A DNA stretch of 64,000 nucleotides from Bradyrhizobium iriomotense. Its GTDB lineage: Bacteria > Pseudomonadota > Alphaproteobacteria > Rhizobiales > Xanthobacteraceae. The stretch is taken from the NCBI RefSeq assembly GCF_030160715.1, contig NZ_BSOW01000005.1, forward strand, positions 62,001 to 126,000, in the 5' to 3' direction. The position numbers were made by a program, and so were the translations under genes. Shown here piece by piece: positions 27,964-37,797 of this stretch. The notes under the pieces were generated by a model that was not told where the DNA came from, made no database searches, and saw only the letters and a list, made by a program, of their open reading frames with translations. Each line of letters starts with the position of its first letter. Positions within the stretch are counted from its first letter, which is position 1.

Positions 27964-30747
27964 ATGCCACCCGCCATCCCGCTCGCCACCTATCGCCTGC
28001 AATTCACAGCCGATTTCAACTTCGACGACGCCGCCAGGGTCATCCCCTATCTCAAGGCGCTCGGCATCACGCATGTCTACGCCTCGCCGCTGATGAAGGC
28101 CCGCAAGGGTTCGACCCATGGCTACGACATCGTCGACCACAGCCAGTTCAATCCCGAACTCGGCGGCGAATCCGGCTTTGTCCGCTTCAGCGACACGCTG
28201 AAGCGGCATGACCTCGGCCTCATCATCGACTTCGTCCCGAACCACGTCGGCGTCCACTTTGCCGACAATCCGTACTGGTTGGACGTGCTGGAATGGGGAC
28301 AGGCCTCGCCGCACGCGACCTCCTTCGACATTGACTGGGACCAGTTGCCGTATCGCGCCCGCGGCGGCGTGCTGCTGCCGATCCTCGGCTCGGCCTATGG
28401 CGAAGCGCTGGAACGCGGCGAGATCGAGCTGCGCTTTGATGTAGGCGAAGGCATCCTTTCGGCCTGGTACTTCGAGCATCGCCTGCCGATCGCGCCGGAG
28501 CGCTATGGCGAAGTCCTGCGGATGATCGTGAAGGAAGCGGATGCCGCCGAGAGCGAGGCAGGAAAGCATCTCCTGGCGATCGCCGAGCGCTACAAGGGGC
28601 TGCGTCGTCCGAACCGCGCGGAAGCGCCGGCCTTCAAGGCCGAACTGAAGTCGATCGCCGGTGCTCCCGAAATCATGGAGCGAGGCCTTGCCGCCTATCG
28701 TTCGGCCAAGGATCGCCCGACGCAAACGCTTGCCCTGCATCACCTGCTTGAGCGCCAGCACTACAAGCTCGGCCATTGGCGGCTCGCCTCCAGCGACATC
28801 AACTATCGCCGCTTCTTCGACGTCAACGGTCTTGCCGGCCTGCGCGTCGAGGACGCGAGCACCTTCGCGGCTACGCACCGGCTGGTGAAGCAGTTGGTCG
28901 CAGACGGCAGGCTGCAGGGCATCCGGCTCGATCATATCGACGGCTTGCGCGATCCCGCGCAATATTGCCAGCGGCTGCGCCGGATCGTCCGCGACGCGCA
29001 AGGTTCTGCAAAGCCGTTCTACACCGTGATCGAAAAGATCCTTTGCGAGCACGAACGGCTGCCGCGTTTTGCCGGCGTTCACGGCACCACCGGCTATGAA
29101 TGGATGAACGTCATCACTCAGGTGCTGGTCGATGCCAAGGGGCTCGACGCGCTCGACGAAACCTGGCGACAGCTCAGCAATCGCTCGCCGCGGCTTGCGC
29201 CCTATCTGATGGAAGCCAAACGGCGCGTGCTGGAGACACTGCTCACCAGCGAGTTCACCGTGCTGACGCGCCTGCTCGCCCGCATCGCCAATGGGCACTA
29301 CTCGACCCGCGACTTTTCTGCCGACAGCCTGCGGCAGGCGCTCGAGCTCTACGTGCTGCATTTCCCGGTCTACCGCACCTACATCACGACGAGTGGGCCC
29401 ACCGCGCACGACCGTAAGCTGATCGAAGAGACCATCGCGCGCGCCCGCGCGGAATGGTTCGCGGCCGACGATGGCATTTTCGACTTCCTGCGCGATGCCC
29501 TGACCATGGACCTGCTGAGGCCGGATCGGCCGCCGCACAGCACCCCGCGCGTGCGCCGCTTTGCACTGAAGGTGCAGCAGTTCACCGGGCCGATGATGGC
29601 GAAGTCACTGGAGGATACGACCTTCTATCGCTATCACCGCCTGCTCGCACTGAACGAAGTCGGCGGCGATCCCGCCGCAAAAGCTCTCGCGCTGCCGACG
29701 TTTCACGAGGTCATGAAGGCGCGCGCCAGGGAGTGGCCGCATGGCATGACGGCCACGGCCACGCATGACACCAAGCGCGGCGAGGACGCACGAACACGGC
29801 TCGCCGCGCTCAGCGAGATCCCGGGTGAATGGACCAGCGCGGTGGCACGCTGGAAGGTGCTGAACGTGCCGCACATCACGACGCATGGCGAGATGCGCGC
29901 GCCCTCGGCCACATTCGAATACATGCTCTACCAGACGCTGCTCGGCGCATCGATGTTCGCGCCGCCTGATGCGAGCTTCATCGACCGCATCCAGGCCTAC
30001 GCGCTCAAAGCTGCCCGGGAGGGCAAAGAGGAGACGAGCTGGCTCAATCCGAACGAAGCCTACGAGCAGGGCTTGCGGAATTTCGTCGCGAAAGTCCTCG
30101 ATCCCGCCGTCTCCGCCGAATTCCTGGACGCGCTCCAGACCCTCGCAAGGCGCGTCGCCCTGCTCGGCGCGCTCAATTCACTCAGCCAGCTCACGCTGAA
30201 GGCCACGCTGCCGGGCGTACCCGATTTCTATCAAGGCACCGAATTCTGGGATCTGTCGCTGGTCGATCCCGACAACCGCCGTCCGGTTGATTTTGCCGCG
30301 CGAGGTGACGCGTTGGCCTCGCTCGAACATCCGGATTGGGACAGCCTCGCCAGGCACTGGCATGATGGCCGGCTCAAGCTCGCCTGGACACAGCGGCTCA
30401 TCGAATTGCGCACCGAGCTTCCCGATGTCTTCACCCGAGGCGACTACCAGCCGCTCGAGGTGAGCGGGCCGCACGGCGACCACGTCATCGCCTTTGCGCG
30501 GCGCCACGGCCGTGATGCTGCGGTCATCCTGGCCGGACGATTGTTTGCTCCGTTCACGCAGGGCGGCCGCGAATGGCCAACCGCCCAAGCTTTCGACGCG
30601 AGCGTCAACGTCAAGGGGTATGCGATCGCAGGGCAGGAAGGCGACGAACTGCGGCTCTCGCAGGCGTTTCGCGCGCTTCCCGCAGCGGTGCTCAAGGCGC
30701 GCGTTGCAAGCGCAGCAAGGCTTGCGCGCCCCCGCGTGCAAGCCTGA
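27964..30747 (+). CDS. treY: Malto-oligosyltrehalose synthase
   Basis: A 927-aa GH13_26 protein. IPLATYRLQFTADFNFDDA is the usual start; YRRFFDVNGLAGLRVED, the nucleophile block IRLDHIDGLRDP, the acid block YTVIEKILCEHERLP and TATHDTKRGEDAR are diagnostic of TreY. It converts the reducing end of maltodextrin to a trehalose linkage. I chose ATG 27964 over GTG 27958 because GGAGG at 27954-27958 lies five bases upstream of it. It is the last gene of the glgE-treS-glgB-glgX-treZ-treY operon. Confidence 0.95.
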   Translation: MPPAIPLATYRLQFTADFNFDDAARVIPYLKALGITHVYASPLMKARKGSTHGYDIVDHSQFNPELGGESGFVRFSDTLKRHDLGLIIDFVPNHVGVHFADNPYWLDVLEWGQASPHATSFDIDWDQLPYRARGGVLLPILGSAYGEALERGEIELRFDVGEGILSAWYFEHRLPIAPERYGEVLRMIVKEADAAESEAGKHLLAIAERYKGLRRPNRAEAPAFKAELKSIAGAPEIMERGLAAYRSAKDRPTQTLALHHLLERQHYKLGHWRLASSDINYRRFFDVNGLAGLRVEDASTFAATHRLVKQLVADGRLQGIRLDHIDGLRDPAQYCQRLRRIVRDAQGSAKPFYTVIEKILCEHERLPRFAGVHGTTGYEWMNVITQVLVDAKGLDALDETWRQLSNRSPRLAPYLMEAKRRVLETLLTSEFTVLTRLLARIANGHYSTRDFSADSLRQALELYVLHFPVYRTYITTSGPTAHDRKLIEETIARARAEWFAADDGIFDFLRDALTMDLLRPDRPPHSTPRVRRFALKVQQFTGPMMAKSLEDTTFYRYHRLLALNEVGGDPAAKALALPTFHEVMKARAREWPHGMTATATHDTKRGEDARTRLAALSEIPGEWTSAVARWKVLNVPHITTHGEMRAPSATFEYMLYQTLLGASMFAPPDASFIDRIQAYALKAAREGKEETSWLNPNEAYEQGLRNFVAKVLDPAVSAEFLDALQTLARRVALLGALNSLSQLTLKATLPGVPDFYQGTEFWDLSLVDPDNRRPVDFAARGDALASLEHPDWDSLARHWHDGRLKLAWTQRLIELRTELPDVFTRGDYQPLEVSGPHGDHVIAFARRHGRDAAVILAGRLFAPFTQGGREWPTAQAFDASVNVKGYAIAGQEGDELRLSQAFRALPAAVLKARVASAARLARPRVQA

Positions 30748-30756
30748 CGACAAGAC

Positions 30757-31074
30757 CTACTTCCCGTCGCCTCTGGTCAGCAGCAACTGCCCGCGCTTGC
30801 GAATGGTAGCCTGCGCCAGCTCAGCGAAGCGCTGCAACAGCCAGGGCAGCATCACCTCGACGCGCACCTGATCCTCGCCGACGTCGATCTGGCCGGCCGC
30901 GACCTGACCGAGCGCGCGGATGCGGAAATTCATGCGGTCGCCCTCCCAGCGCTCTTCCTCGACCTGCATCACGGGAATGCTGGCGGCTGCGCGGCCAAGC
31001 CCGGACTTCAGACGACGCGCGGCCTCCTCGCGACCGAGCCGGTGCGGGATCGAAACGACGAGCGGCGCTGACAT
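30757..31074 (-). CDS. Polyhydroxyalkanoate-system family small protein
   Basis: A 105-aa protein beginning MSAPLVVSIPHRLGREEAAR, which fits the polyhydroxyalkanoic acid system (PHA_gran_rgn) family of short proteins. Members occur near PHA synthesis genes or alone; the role is not well defined. An upstream ATG at 31101 would add nine residues. I prefer 31074 because the family begins at this point and an AAGGAGG lies 11 bp before it. It is convergent with treY, 9 bp apart. Identification is from pattern only. Confidence 0.75.
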   Translation of the reverse strand: MSAPLVVSIPHRLGREEAARRLKSGLGRAAASIPVMQVEEERWEGDRMNFRIRALGQVAAGQIDVGEDQVRVEVMLPWLLQRFAELAQATIRKRGQLLLTRGDGK

Positions 31075-31170
31075 GGCCCTACCCTCCTCCTTGCAGATCA
31101 CTCACATAGTGAGGCGCACCGAAATGCAAAAGGTTCCTCTTCCTTGGCCTTCGTGTGGCGCTCCGATTCA

Positions 31171-31195
31171 GGAACTTTCACTTCTGCGGCCAGTT
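31171..31195 (+). promoter_or_regulatory. Possible EcfG-type promoter of the DUF3309 gene
   Basis: GGAAC (31171-31175), 16 bases, AGTT (31192-31195), lying 60 bp upstream of the ATG at 31256. One mismatch to the CGTT -10 element. Confidence 0.45.
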
Positions 31196-31255
31196 GCCCC
31201 GACGAAGGCAGACGAATGCGCAACGACCCTTTTGGAAGGGCCGGAGGAGATTTGC

Positions 31256-31420
31256 ATGTCAATCGGTACAATCATTCTGATCATTTTGGTCATCGCGCTG
31301 CTCGGCGGCTTCAGCGGCATCGGCGGCGGTCCCTTCTACGGCACCGGCTATTATGGCGGCGGCGGATTGGGGCTGATCGTCGTCGTCCTACTGATCCTGC
31401 TGCTGCTGGGACGGATCTAG
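31256..31420 (+). CDS. DUF3309 family small membrane protein
   Basis: A 54-aa peptide, MSIGTIILIILVIALLGGFS, followed by a Gly/Tyr-rich stretch (GGGPFYGTGYYGGGGLG) and a second hydrophobic segment ending LLLGRI. This pattern is that of DUF3309 proteins, small two-helix membrane proteins of unknown function common in alphaproteobacteria. The start has a strong ribosome site, GGAGGAG, about eight bases upstream. A candidate stress promoter precedes it. Confidence 0.88.
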   Translation: MSIGTIILIILVIALLGGFSGIGGGPFYGTGYYGGGGLGLIVVVLLILLLLGRI

Positions 31421-31424
31421 CCCG

Positions 31425-31520
31425 TGTAGGGTGGGCACAAAGGCGTACAGCACCGTGCCCACCTCTTCTGTCTCAATGTGCGGAAGGGCCGCGGGCACGC
31501 TTCGCTTTGCCCACCCTACA
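31425..31520. repeat. Palindromic intergenic repeat, copy 1
   Basis: Terminal arms tgtagggtgggca (31425-31437) and tgcccaccctaca (31508-31520) are perfect inverted repeats of 13 bp. Inner GGGCAC/GTGCCC pairs add secondary structure. It fills the gap between the DUF3309 and ligD 3' ends and may act as a bidirectional terminator. Confidence 0.8.
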
Positions 31521-31547
31521 GCCCCGCATCTGCGGCAAACGCAGAGC

Positions 31548-34205
31548 CTACTTCACCTTCTCCGCCAGCTTCTTGATCGCCGCCTTGATCGAAGCGGCCG
31601 CGTCGTCGTAGCCATCCCACGCCTTCGATCGCGCCAGGAGTCCCGGCACGGTGCGAAGCGTATAACGCTTCGGATCGAGATCGCTCTTCAGCTGCGCCCA
31701 AGTCAACGGCATGGACACGGTGGCACCGTCGCGGGCGCGTGGTGACAACGCCGCCACCGCGGTCGACAGGCGGTCGTTGCGCAGATAATCGAGGAAGATC
31801 TTTCCGTCCCGCAACTTCTTCGACATGTTGAGCAGATATCGCTCGGGATGGTCCGCGGCCATCCACTGGCACACGCCGTGCGCAAAGGCCTTTGCTTCCT
31901 TCCAGCTCACCTTGTCACGCGCACCGTGGAGCAACGGGACCACGACATGCAGTCCCTTGCCGCCGGTCGTCTTGCAGAAGCTCTCCATCCCGACATCGGA
32001 CAAGCGCTCACGCATCTGCTTGGCTGCCTCGATTACATCGGCGAAGGCAACGTCCGGCGCGGGATCAAGATCGAATACCAGCCGCCCCGGCGTGTCGTAG
32101 GCGTATGGCGCGCAATTCCAGGGATGCAGCTCAACGCCTCCGATCTGCGCCACGGCGGCAAGCCCCTCGACCCGATCGATCTGCAAATACGGCTTGCGGT
32201 CGCCGGAGATCTTTGCGAGCTCCAGCAGAGTGGACATGCCCTGCATGGCATGGCGCTGGAAGAATTTTTCGCCCTTGATACCGTCGGGGGCGCGAAGGAT
32301 CGAGCATGGTCGCCCCTTCAGATGCACGATCATCCATTCGCCGACCGCCTCGAAATAGCGCGCCAGGTCGAGCTTGGTGACGGGCTCGCCATCCCCACCA
32401 TCCGGCCACAGCTCCTTGTCCGGCTTGGAGATGACGACGCCCATCACTTCAGCGGTGCCAGCCTGCTTCGACCGCGTCGCGGCGTTCGCCCTGCCCTTCC
32501 GCGGCGACGGCTCGGCAAGCTCGGTCTTCACGGGCGTCTCGGCCTCAACCTCCTCGGCTGGCTTGTCCTGTCGCAGCCCCTTGAACGCCGCCTGGCGGAT
32601 ATTGCCGTCGGCGGTAAAGCCCGCGAACTCGATCTCGGCGACCAGCTCGGGTTTCAGCCAATGCACGTCGCGGGTCTTCTTCGGCGCGTTCTTGCCGCCG
32701 AACGGGCGCTCCCTGGCTTCCGCCGCCTTCAACAGCGGCATGATGCGCTTGACCTTGTCGGCACCAAAGCCGGTGCCGACAATGCCGACAAAGGCGAGAT
32801 CATCGCCGCGGTGCACGCCCGCCATCAGCGAGCGGAATTTGCCATTCGTGGTTTTGTAGCCGCCGATCACGACCTCATGGCCGGCGCGGCATTTCGCCTT
32901 GGTCCAGCTTTCGGTGCGCCCCGAACGATACGGTGCGTCGAGCTTCTTCGAAACCACGCCTTCGAGCTCGAGCTTGCAGGCCGATTGCAGCACCGCATCG
33001 CCGCCGCTCTCGAAATGTTCGACATAGCGGATCTGGCTCGACCTCTTCTTGCGCGCGCCCAGCAGCTCATCGAGCTTCATCTTGCGCTCTCCGAGCGGCA
33101 GCCGACGCAGATCGAGACCTTCGGCCAACAAGAGATCGAAGGCGAAGAAGATGAGGTCATCGGTCTTGCCGTCCGACAGCGCAGCCTGGAGCGCGGAGAA
33201 GCTCGGTGCGCCGTTGCGGTCGAGCGCGACGATCTCGCCGTCGATCAGCACGTCCGGCAGCGCGCCGCCCTCCTTGGCGATCGATGCGAACTTTTCGGTC
33301 CAGTCGAGGCCCTTGCGGGTCTTAAGCGTTGCCTTGCCATCCTCGACCCGAAGCTGCACGCGGTAGCCGTCGAACTTGATCTCGTGGCACCAGCCCTCGC
33401 CCGGCGGCGGACGCTCCACCGGCGTGCAGAGCTGCGGCGCGACGAAATCCGGCATCTCCGAGACCTTCTTCGCGGTCGTCGCCACCGTCACCCTGCCCTT
33501 CTTCAAAGCCGTGCGCGGCGCAGGCTTGATGGTGCGCGTCTCCTTCTCGGCGCGATTGGACTGCCAGACCGCGTCGGCCTTGCCCTTGGTCCCCTTCGCC
33601 AGCATGAACGGCTTTGGCGCACGACCTTTGCCTTCGGCGATCTGCTCCATCGCCCGGCCGGAGGCGACCGATTTATCGTCCTCCAGGATGTTGTTATCCT
33701 CGCCCTCGCGGGCGTATTCGTCGCGATGCTTGATCAGCAGCCAGTTGGTGCGTTTTTCGCCGTCACGGTTGCGCATGCGCACGAGCACCCAGCTTCCATG
33801 CAGCTTGTCGCCGTGCAACGTGAACTTCAGGTCGCCCTTCTTGAAGCCGCGCTCCGGATCTTCCGACTCCCAGGTGCCGCGGTCCCACAGCATCACCGTG
33901 CCGCCACCATACTGGTCTTCCGGAATAGTGCCTTCGAAATCGCCGTAGTCGAGCGGATGGTCCTCGACCTCAACCGCGAGCCGTTTGTCATGCGGGTCGA
34001 GCGAAGGCCCCTTCGTCACCGCCCAGGACTTGAAGACGCCGTCAAATTCGAGACGAAAATCGTAATGCAACCGGGTCGCATCGTGCTTCTGGATCACGAA
34101 ACGCCGCTGCTTCGACGGCGCCACAGCCGTCTCGCCGGATGGCTCCGGCGTCTTCTCGAAATCCCGTTTCTTCCGGTATGCGGAAAGGTTTCTCAGCACG
34201 GCCAA
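31548..34205 (-). CDS. ligD: ATP-dependent DNA ligase D (non-homologous end joining)
   Basis: An 885-aa three-domain LigD in the order phosphoesterase, ligase, polymerase. The phosphoesterase part (about 30-190) has [18 protein letters not shown] and [16 protein letters not shown]. The ligase part (about 240-550) has the adenylated Lys in EIKFDGYR near residue 275. The polymerase/primase part (about 590-880) has the metal Asp pair in [10 protein letters not shown]. It repairs double-strand breaks with Ku; no ku gene is in this window. The order matches Pseudomonas aeruginosa LigD. A Lys/Ala-rich linker (residues ~560-590) separates the ligase and polymerase. Confidence 0.96.
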   Translation of the reverse strand: MAVLRNLSAYRKKRDFEKTPEPSGETAVAPSKQRRFVIQKHDATRLHYDFRLEFDGVFKSWAVTKGPSLDPHDKRLAVEVEDHPLDYGDFEGTIPEDQYGGGTVMLWDRGTWESEDPERGFKKGDLKFTLHGDKLHGSWVLVRMRNRDGEKRTNWLLIKHRDEYAREGEDNNILEDDKSVASGRAMEQIAEGKGRAPKPFMLAKGTKGKADAVWQSNRAEKETRTIKPAPRTALKKGRVTVATTAKKVSEMPDFVAPQLCTPVERPPPGEGWCHEIKFDGYRVQLRVEDGKATLKTRKGLDWTEKFASIAKEGGALPDVLIDGEIVALDRNGAPSFSALQAALSDGKTDDLIFFAFDLLLAEGLDLRRLPLGERKMKLDELLGARKKRSSQIRYVEHFESGGDAVLQSACKLELEGVVSKKLDAPYRSGRTESWTKAKCRAGHEVVIGGYKTTNGKFRSLMAGVHRGDDLAFVGIVGTGFGADKVKRIMPLLKAAEARERPFGGKNAPKKTRDVHWLKPELVAEIEFAGFTADGNIRQAAFKGLRQDKPAEEVEAETPVKTELAEPSPRKGRANAATRSKQAGTAEVMGVVISKPDKELWPDGGDGEPVTKLDLARYFEAVGEWMIVHLKGRPCSILRAPDGIKGEKFFQRHAMQGMSTLLELAKISGDRKPYLQIDRVEGLAAVAQIGGVELHPWNCAPYAYDTPGRLVFDLDPAPDVAFADVIEAAKQMRERLSDVGMESFCKTTGGKGLHVVVPLLHGARDKVSWKEAKAFAHGVCQWMAADHPERYLLNMSKKLRDGKIFLDYLRNDRLSTAVAALSPRARDGATVSMPLTWAQLKSDLDPKRYTLRTVPGLLARSKAWDGYDDAAASIKAAIKKLAEKVK

Positions 34206-34260
34206 TTCCAGAGCGCATGAAGGCTCACCAAGCCTAACACATGAGGCGGGTCAAAGTTGC

Positions 34261-34338
34261 CGTCATTCCAGGGCGCTGGCAGCGCGAACAACGAATTTCA
34301 AGATTCGGGTTTGGCCCCTCGGACCATCCCGGAACGAC
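34261..34338. repeat. Degenerate palindromic repeat, copy 2
   Basis: Imperfect inverted ends cgtcattccaggg and tcccggaacgac surround a GC-rich core with a small internal hairpin (gcgctggcagcgc). It resembles, from memory, the dispersed 'gtcattccgggg...cccggaatgac' elements of Bradyrhizobium genomes. It lies between kdpE and ligD. Confidence 0.6.
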
Positions 34339-34347
34339 TGCCAGGGA

Positions 34348-35037
34348 CTAGTCCCCCGCCTTCAACCGATACCCGATCCCGGTCTCGGTCAGCACATATT
34401 GCGGCCGCTCGGGATCGGCCTCGATCTTCTGGCGGAGCTGGCGCACATAGACACGCAGATATTGCGCGTCGGTCAGCTCGTCCCACAGTTCTTTCAGAAG
34501 AAACCGGTGCGTCAGCACCTTGCCGGCGTGCTGCACGAGCACGCGCAGGAGATCATATTCCTTCGGCGACAGCTTTATCTCGCGCTCGCCGACTTTGACG
34601 ATGCGGCGAACGAGATCGACGGAGAGATCGCCGGTGCGGAACACCGGGCGCTCGCCCTTGACCTGGAGCTGGTGCCGCAGCGCGGCCCGCAGCCGCGCCA
34701 AAAGCTCGTCCATGCCGAACGGCTTTGTCAGATAATCGTCGGCGCCGAGATCGAGCGCCTGCACCTTGCCGGCCTCGTCGCCGCGGCTCGACAGCACCAC
34801 GATGGGCACGCTCTCGTTGCGCGCACGGATGGTGCGGAGCAGCTCGTGGCCCTGGATATCGGGCAGGCCGAGATCGAGGATAATCAGCGCCGGCTCCTCG
34901 GTGAGCTTCTCCAGCGCGGTCTTGCCGTTCGGCGCTTCCAGGATGTCATAACCCTGCGTGGTGAGTCCCATCCGCAGCAATTTGCGGATCGGCGGCTCGT
35001 CGTCGATGACTAGAACCTTGATCGGGGGTGCGCTCAT
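34348..35037 (-). CDS. kdpE: KdpE response regulator
   Basis: A 229-aa OmpR-family regulator. The receiver domain has the acidic pair in VLVIDDEPPI, phospho-acceptor D55 in LIILDLGLPD, Ser in VVLSSRGDEAG and Lys in YLTKPFGMDELLARLRAA. The C-terminal winged helix has LSPKEYDLLRVLVQHAGKVL and YVRQLRQKIEADPERPQYVL, typical of KdpE. Its ATG overlaps the kdpD stop (ATGA). It should be phosphorylated by KdpD and activate kdp under low potassium or osmotic stress. OmpR-family proteins bind direct repeats with about 11-bp spacing. Confidence 0.95.
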   Translation of the reverse strand: MSAPPIKVLVIDDEPPIRKLLRMGLTTQGYDILEAPNGKTALEKLTEEPALIILDLGLPDIQGHELLRTIRARNESVPIVVLSSRGDEAGKVQALDLGADDYLTKPFGMDELLARLRAALRHQLQVKGERPVFRTGDLSVDLVRRIVKVGEREIKLSPKEYDLLRVLVQHAGKVLTHRFLLKELWDELTDAQYLRVYVRQLRQKIEADPERPQYVLTETGIGYRLKAGD

Positions 35038-37757
35038 GCGGCGGTGTCCAATGCGTTGGTCTGCGCGGGGATCGGCAGGCGAATGGTGAGCACTGCGCCG
35101 CTGCGATCCCCGCGGTTCGCAGCCGTGATCGTGCCGCGCATCGCCTCGACGAAGCCGCGGGAGATCGCAAGACCGAGCCCTGTGCCGGGACGGACATGAT
35201 CGCCCTTCTGCACGCGATAAAACTTGTCGAACACGCTCTCGAGCTCGCCCGGCGGGATGCCCTCGCCTTCATCAGCGACCTCGAGCACGACTCGGTCCCT
35301 ATCGCGCTGGCTGCGGATTGCGATGGTGGTATCCGGCGGCGAGTACTTTGCCGCGTTGTCGAGCAGATTGAACAGCACCTGCTCGAACAGTACCGCGTCG
35401 AGCTCGAGCATCGGCAGGTCGGCGGCGAGTTGAAGCTCGACCTTGTGACGCGTCAGGATCTTGCTCGCCCGCCTCAGCGCGCTGCCGACGATCTCGCCGA
35501 TGTCGTGCAGCGCCGTGTTCGGCACGATGGCGCCTGATTCCAGCTTGGTCATGTCGAGCAGATTGGCGATGAAGCGGTTGAGCCTTTCGGATTCGTCGAT
35601 CACGGTCGCCAGCAGGTCACGCTTCTCGGTATCCGACAAGTCGCCGGCGAGATCACGGATGGTCGAGGCCGCGCCGAGCACGGAGGCCAGCGGCGTTTTC
35701 AGATCGTGCGAGATCGAGGTCAGCAGCGCCGAGCGCAGCCGCTCGGATTCGACCGTGCGCTTGACCCGGTCCATATCCTCGACCAGCAGCACGCGCTCGA
35801 TCGCGAGCGCGCCCTGGTCGACCAGCGCATCGAGCAGGCGGCGCTGATCGGGCGTCAGCAGTGGACCGGTGCGATCGTTGTCGATGCCGATGACGCCGAT
35901 CGGGCCGCGCCCGGTGCGCATCGGCAGGAACAGGCGCTTTGCGCCGGGCAGCGTGTCGGAGCCGCGGCCGGCAGAGCGGTCGTTGCTCCAGGCCCAGTTG
36001 GCGGCGGCAAGGTCGGCCTGGTCGAGCTCATCCTCCGGTGGATAGCCTGACTTCACCGTCAGCAGCCCATCTTCCGGCAGCAGCAGCACCACGCGAACCT
36101 TCAGCATCAGCGCGATCTGATAGGCGGTCGCCCACAAGACATCGTCGAGCGTAGCGGTGCCCGCCAGCTTGCGGCTGAAAGCATAGAGTTGCTCGGTCAT
36201 CCTGATCCGGCCGATTGCCGTATCGGCCTGAGTGCGCACGCGAGCCGCGACATTGGACACCAGCATCGCAACCACCATGAACAGCACGAACGCCGCAACG
36301 TTGGTCGGATCGGTGATCGTGAAGGTATAGATCGGCGGCAGAAAGAAGAAATTGTAGGCAAGTGACGCCGCGACCGTGGCAAGCAGCGACGGCCAGAGGC
36401 CGTAGCGCACCGCGACCGCCACCACGGCCGTCAGCAGCACGAGATCGACGTTCTCGATGCCGAAGTAAGGCTGGATCAGCTCGGCGGCCCCGAGACCGAC
36501 CAGAGTTATGCCGAGCGCCTTCAGGTAAGGCAGGGGATTGAACGGCTCCGAGCGTGCGGCCGTCTGTACCGCAGTCTCGGGGGCCGCCTCGCCCGGCAAT
36601 TCGTCTCCGGAAATCACGTGCACGGTGATGTTCCCGGAGCGGCGCACGAGGTCGTGCACCACCGAGCCGCGCGCGATCTCGAACCAGCGCGAGCGCGACG
36701 ACTTGCCGATCACGATCTGCGTGACGTTGTTGCCTTGCGCGAAGTTGATGACGTCGTCGGCGATGCGACGGCCGACGCCGGGGATGGTCAGCGCCTCGCC
36801 GCCGAGGGATTCGGCAAGCCGCAGCGTGTCGGCAAGCCGGTCGCGTTCCGCATCCGAGAGCTGGAGCGATCGCCGCGTCTCGATCGATATCGCCGTGAAT
36901 GGCGCGTGCAGACGGTCGGCCAGCCGCTTGGTGTAGCGGACGAGGCCCGCCGCGCGCGGATCCTCGCTGACGCAGACCAGGATGCGCTCGCCCGCCGCCC
37001 ACGGACCGGCGATGGCGTTGGCCTGCATATGGGTCAGTAGCTGCTCGTCGACGCGTTCGGCCGTGCGCCGCAGCGCCAGCTCGCGCAGCGCCGTGAGATT
37101 GCCCGGCGAGAAATAATGCTCCAGCGCCCGCTCGGCCTGCTTGGGTACATAGACCTTGCCCTCCTTCAGCCGCTGGATCAGGTCATCGGGCGTGAGGTCG
37201 ATCAGCTCGATCGCATCGGCGCGGTCGAACACCGAATCCGGCACCGTCTCGCGTACCCGCACATGGGTGATCTGGGCGACAACGTCGTTCAGGCTTTCGA
37301 TGTGCTGGATGTTGACGGCGGTATAGACGTCGATGCCGTTCGAGAGTAGCTCCTCGACGTCGAGATAGCGCTTGGGGTGACGGCTGCCGGGCGCGTTGGT
37401 GTGGGCGAGCTCGTCGACCAGCGCGATTTGCGGCCTGCGCGCGATCACCGCATCGAGGTCCATCTCTTCGAGGACCTGTCCGCGATAGTCGAGCTTCTTG
37501 CGCGGGATCACCTCGAGCCCGCGGAGCAGCGCTTCGGTCTCCGCGCGGCCATGCGTCTCGACGAAACCGACGACGACGTCGATGCCCGCCTTGCGCTTGG
37601 CGTGCGCGCTTTGCAGCATCTCGTAGGTCTTGCCGACGCCGGGGGCGGCGCCGACGAAGATCTTGAGCTTGCCGCTCGCGCTCTCCTCCCGGCGCGCCGC
37701 TTCCAGCAGCGCCTCGGGCGAAGGACGTTGTTCGGGATCGCGGCGCTCTCGGACCAT
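35034..37757 (-). CDS. kdpD: KdpD sensor histidine kinase
   Basis: A 907-aa KdpD. The KdpD domain carries Walker A GAAPGVGKTYEM (residues 36-47), and DELAHTNAPGSRH follows. A USP-like domain comes next, then a four-helix membrane region (about 400-500), a GAF domain, the HisKA box SISHDLKTPLASVLG (H684) and an HATPase domain ending GTGLGLAISRGFVEA. It senses low potassium or turgor and phosphorylates KdpE. It follows kdpC by 40 bp in the same operon. Length is normal (about 890-910). Confidence 0.96.
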   Translation of the reverse strand: MVRERRDPEQRPSPEALLEAARREESASGKLKIFVGAAPGVGKTYEMLQSAHAKRKAGIDVVVGFVETHGRAETEALLRGLEVIPRKKLDYRGQVLEEMDLDAVIARRPQIALVDELAHTNAPGSRHPKRYLDVEELLSNGIDVYTAVNIQHIESLNDVVAQITHVRVRETVPDSVFDRADAIELIDLTPDDLIQRLKEGKVYVPKQAERALEHYFSPGNLTALRELALRRTAERVDEQLLTHMQANAIAGPWAAGERILVCVSEDPRAAGLVRYTKRLADRLHAPFTAISIETRRSLQLSDAERDRLADTLRLAESLGGEALTIPGVGRRIADDVINFAQGNNVTQIVIGKSSRSRWFEIARGSVVHDLVRRSGNITVHVISGDELPGEAAPETAVQTAARSEPFNPLPYLKALGITLVGLGAAELIQPYFGIENVDLVLLTAVVAVAVRYGLWPSLLATVAASLAYNFFFLPPIYTFTITDPTNVAAFVLFMVVAMLVSNVAARVRTQADTAIGRIRMTEQLYAFSRKLAGTATLDDVLWATAYQIALMLKVRVVLLLPEDGLLTVKSGYPPEDELDQADLAAANWAWSNDRSAGRGSDTLPGAKRLFLPMRTGRGPIGVIGIDNDRTGPLLTPDQRRLLDALVDQGALAIERVLLVEDMDRVKRTVESERLRSALLTSISHDLKTPLASVLGAASTIRDLAGDLSDTEKRDLLATVIDESERLNRFIANLLDMTKLESGAIVPNTALHDIGEIVGSALRRASKILTRHKVELQLAADLPMLELDAVLFEQVLFNLLDNAAKYSPPDTTIAIRSQRDRDRVVLEVADEGEGIPPGELESVFDKFYRVQKGDHVRPGTGLGLAISRGFVEAMRGTITAANRGDRSGAVLTIRLPIPAQTNALDTAA

Positions 37758-37797
37758 CAGCGCATTATAATCATCCGGCCACAGGGAGCCTAGGCCG

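Noticed and set aside
31848..34220. 790-aa plus-strand frame opposite ligD
   Set aside because: Antisense frame; composition typical of G+C-rich shadows, and ligD is complete with all active-site motifs.
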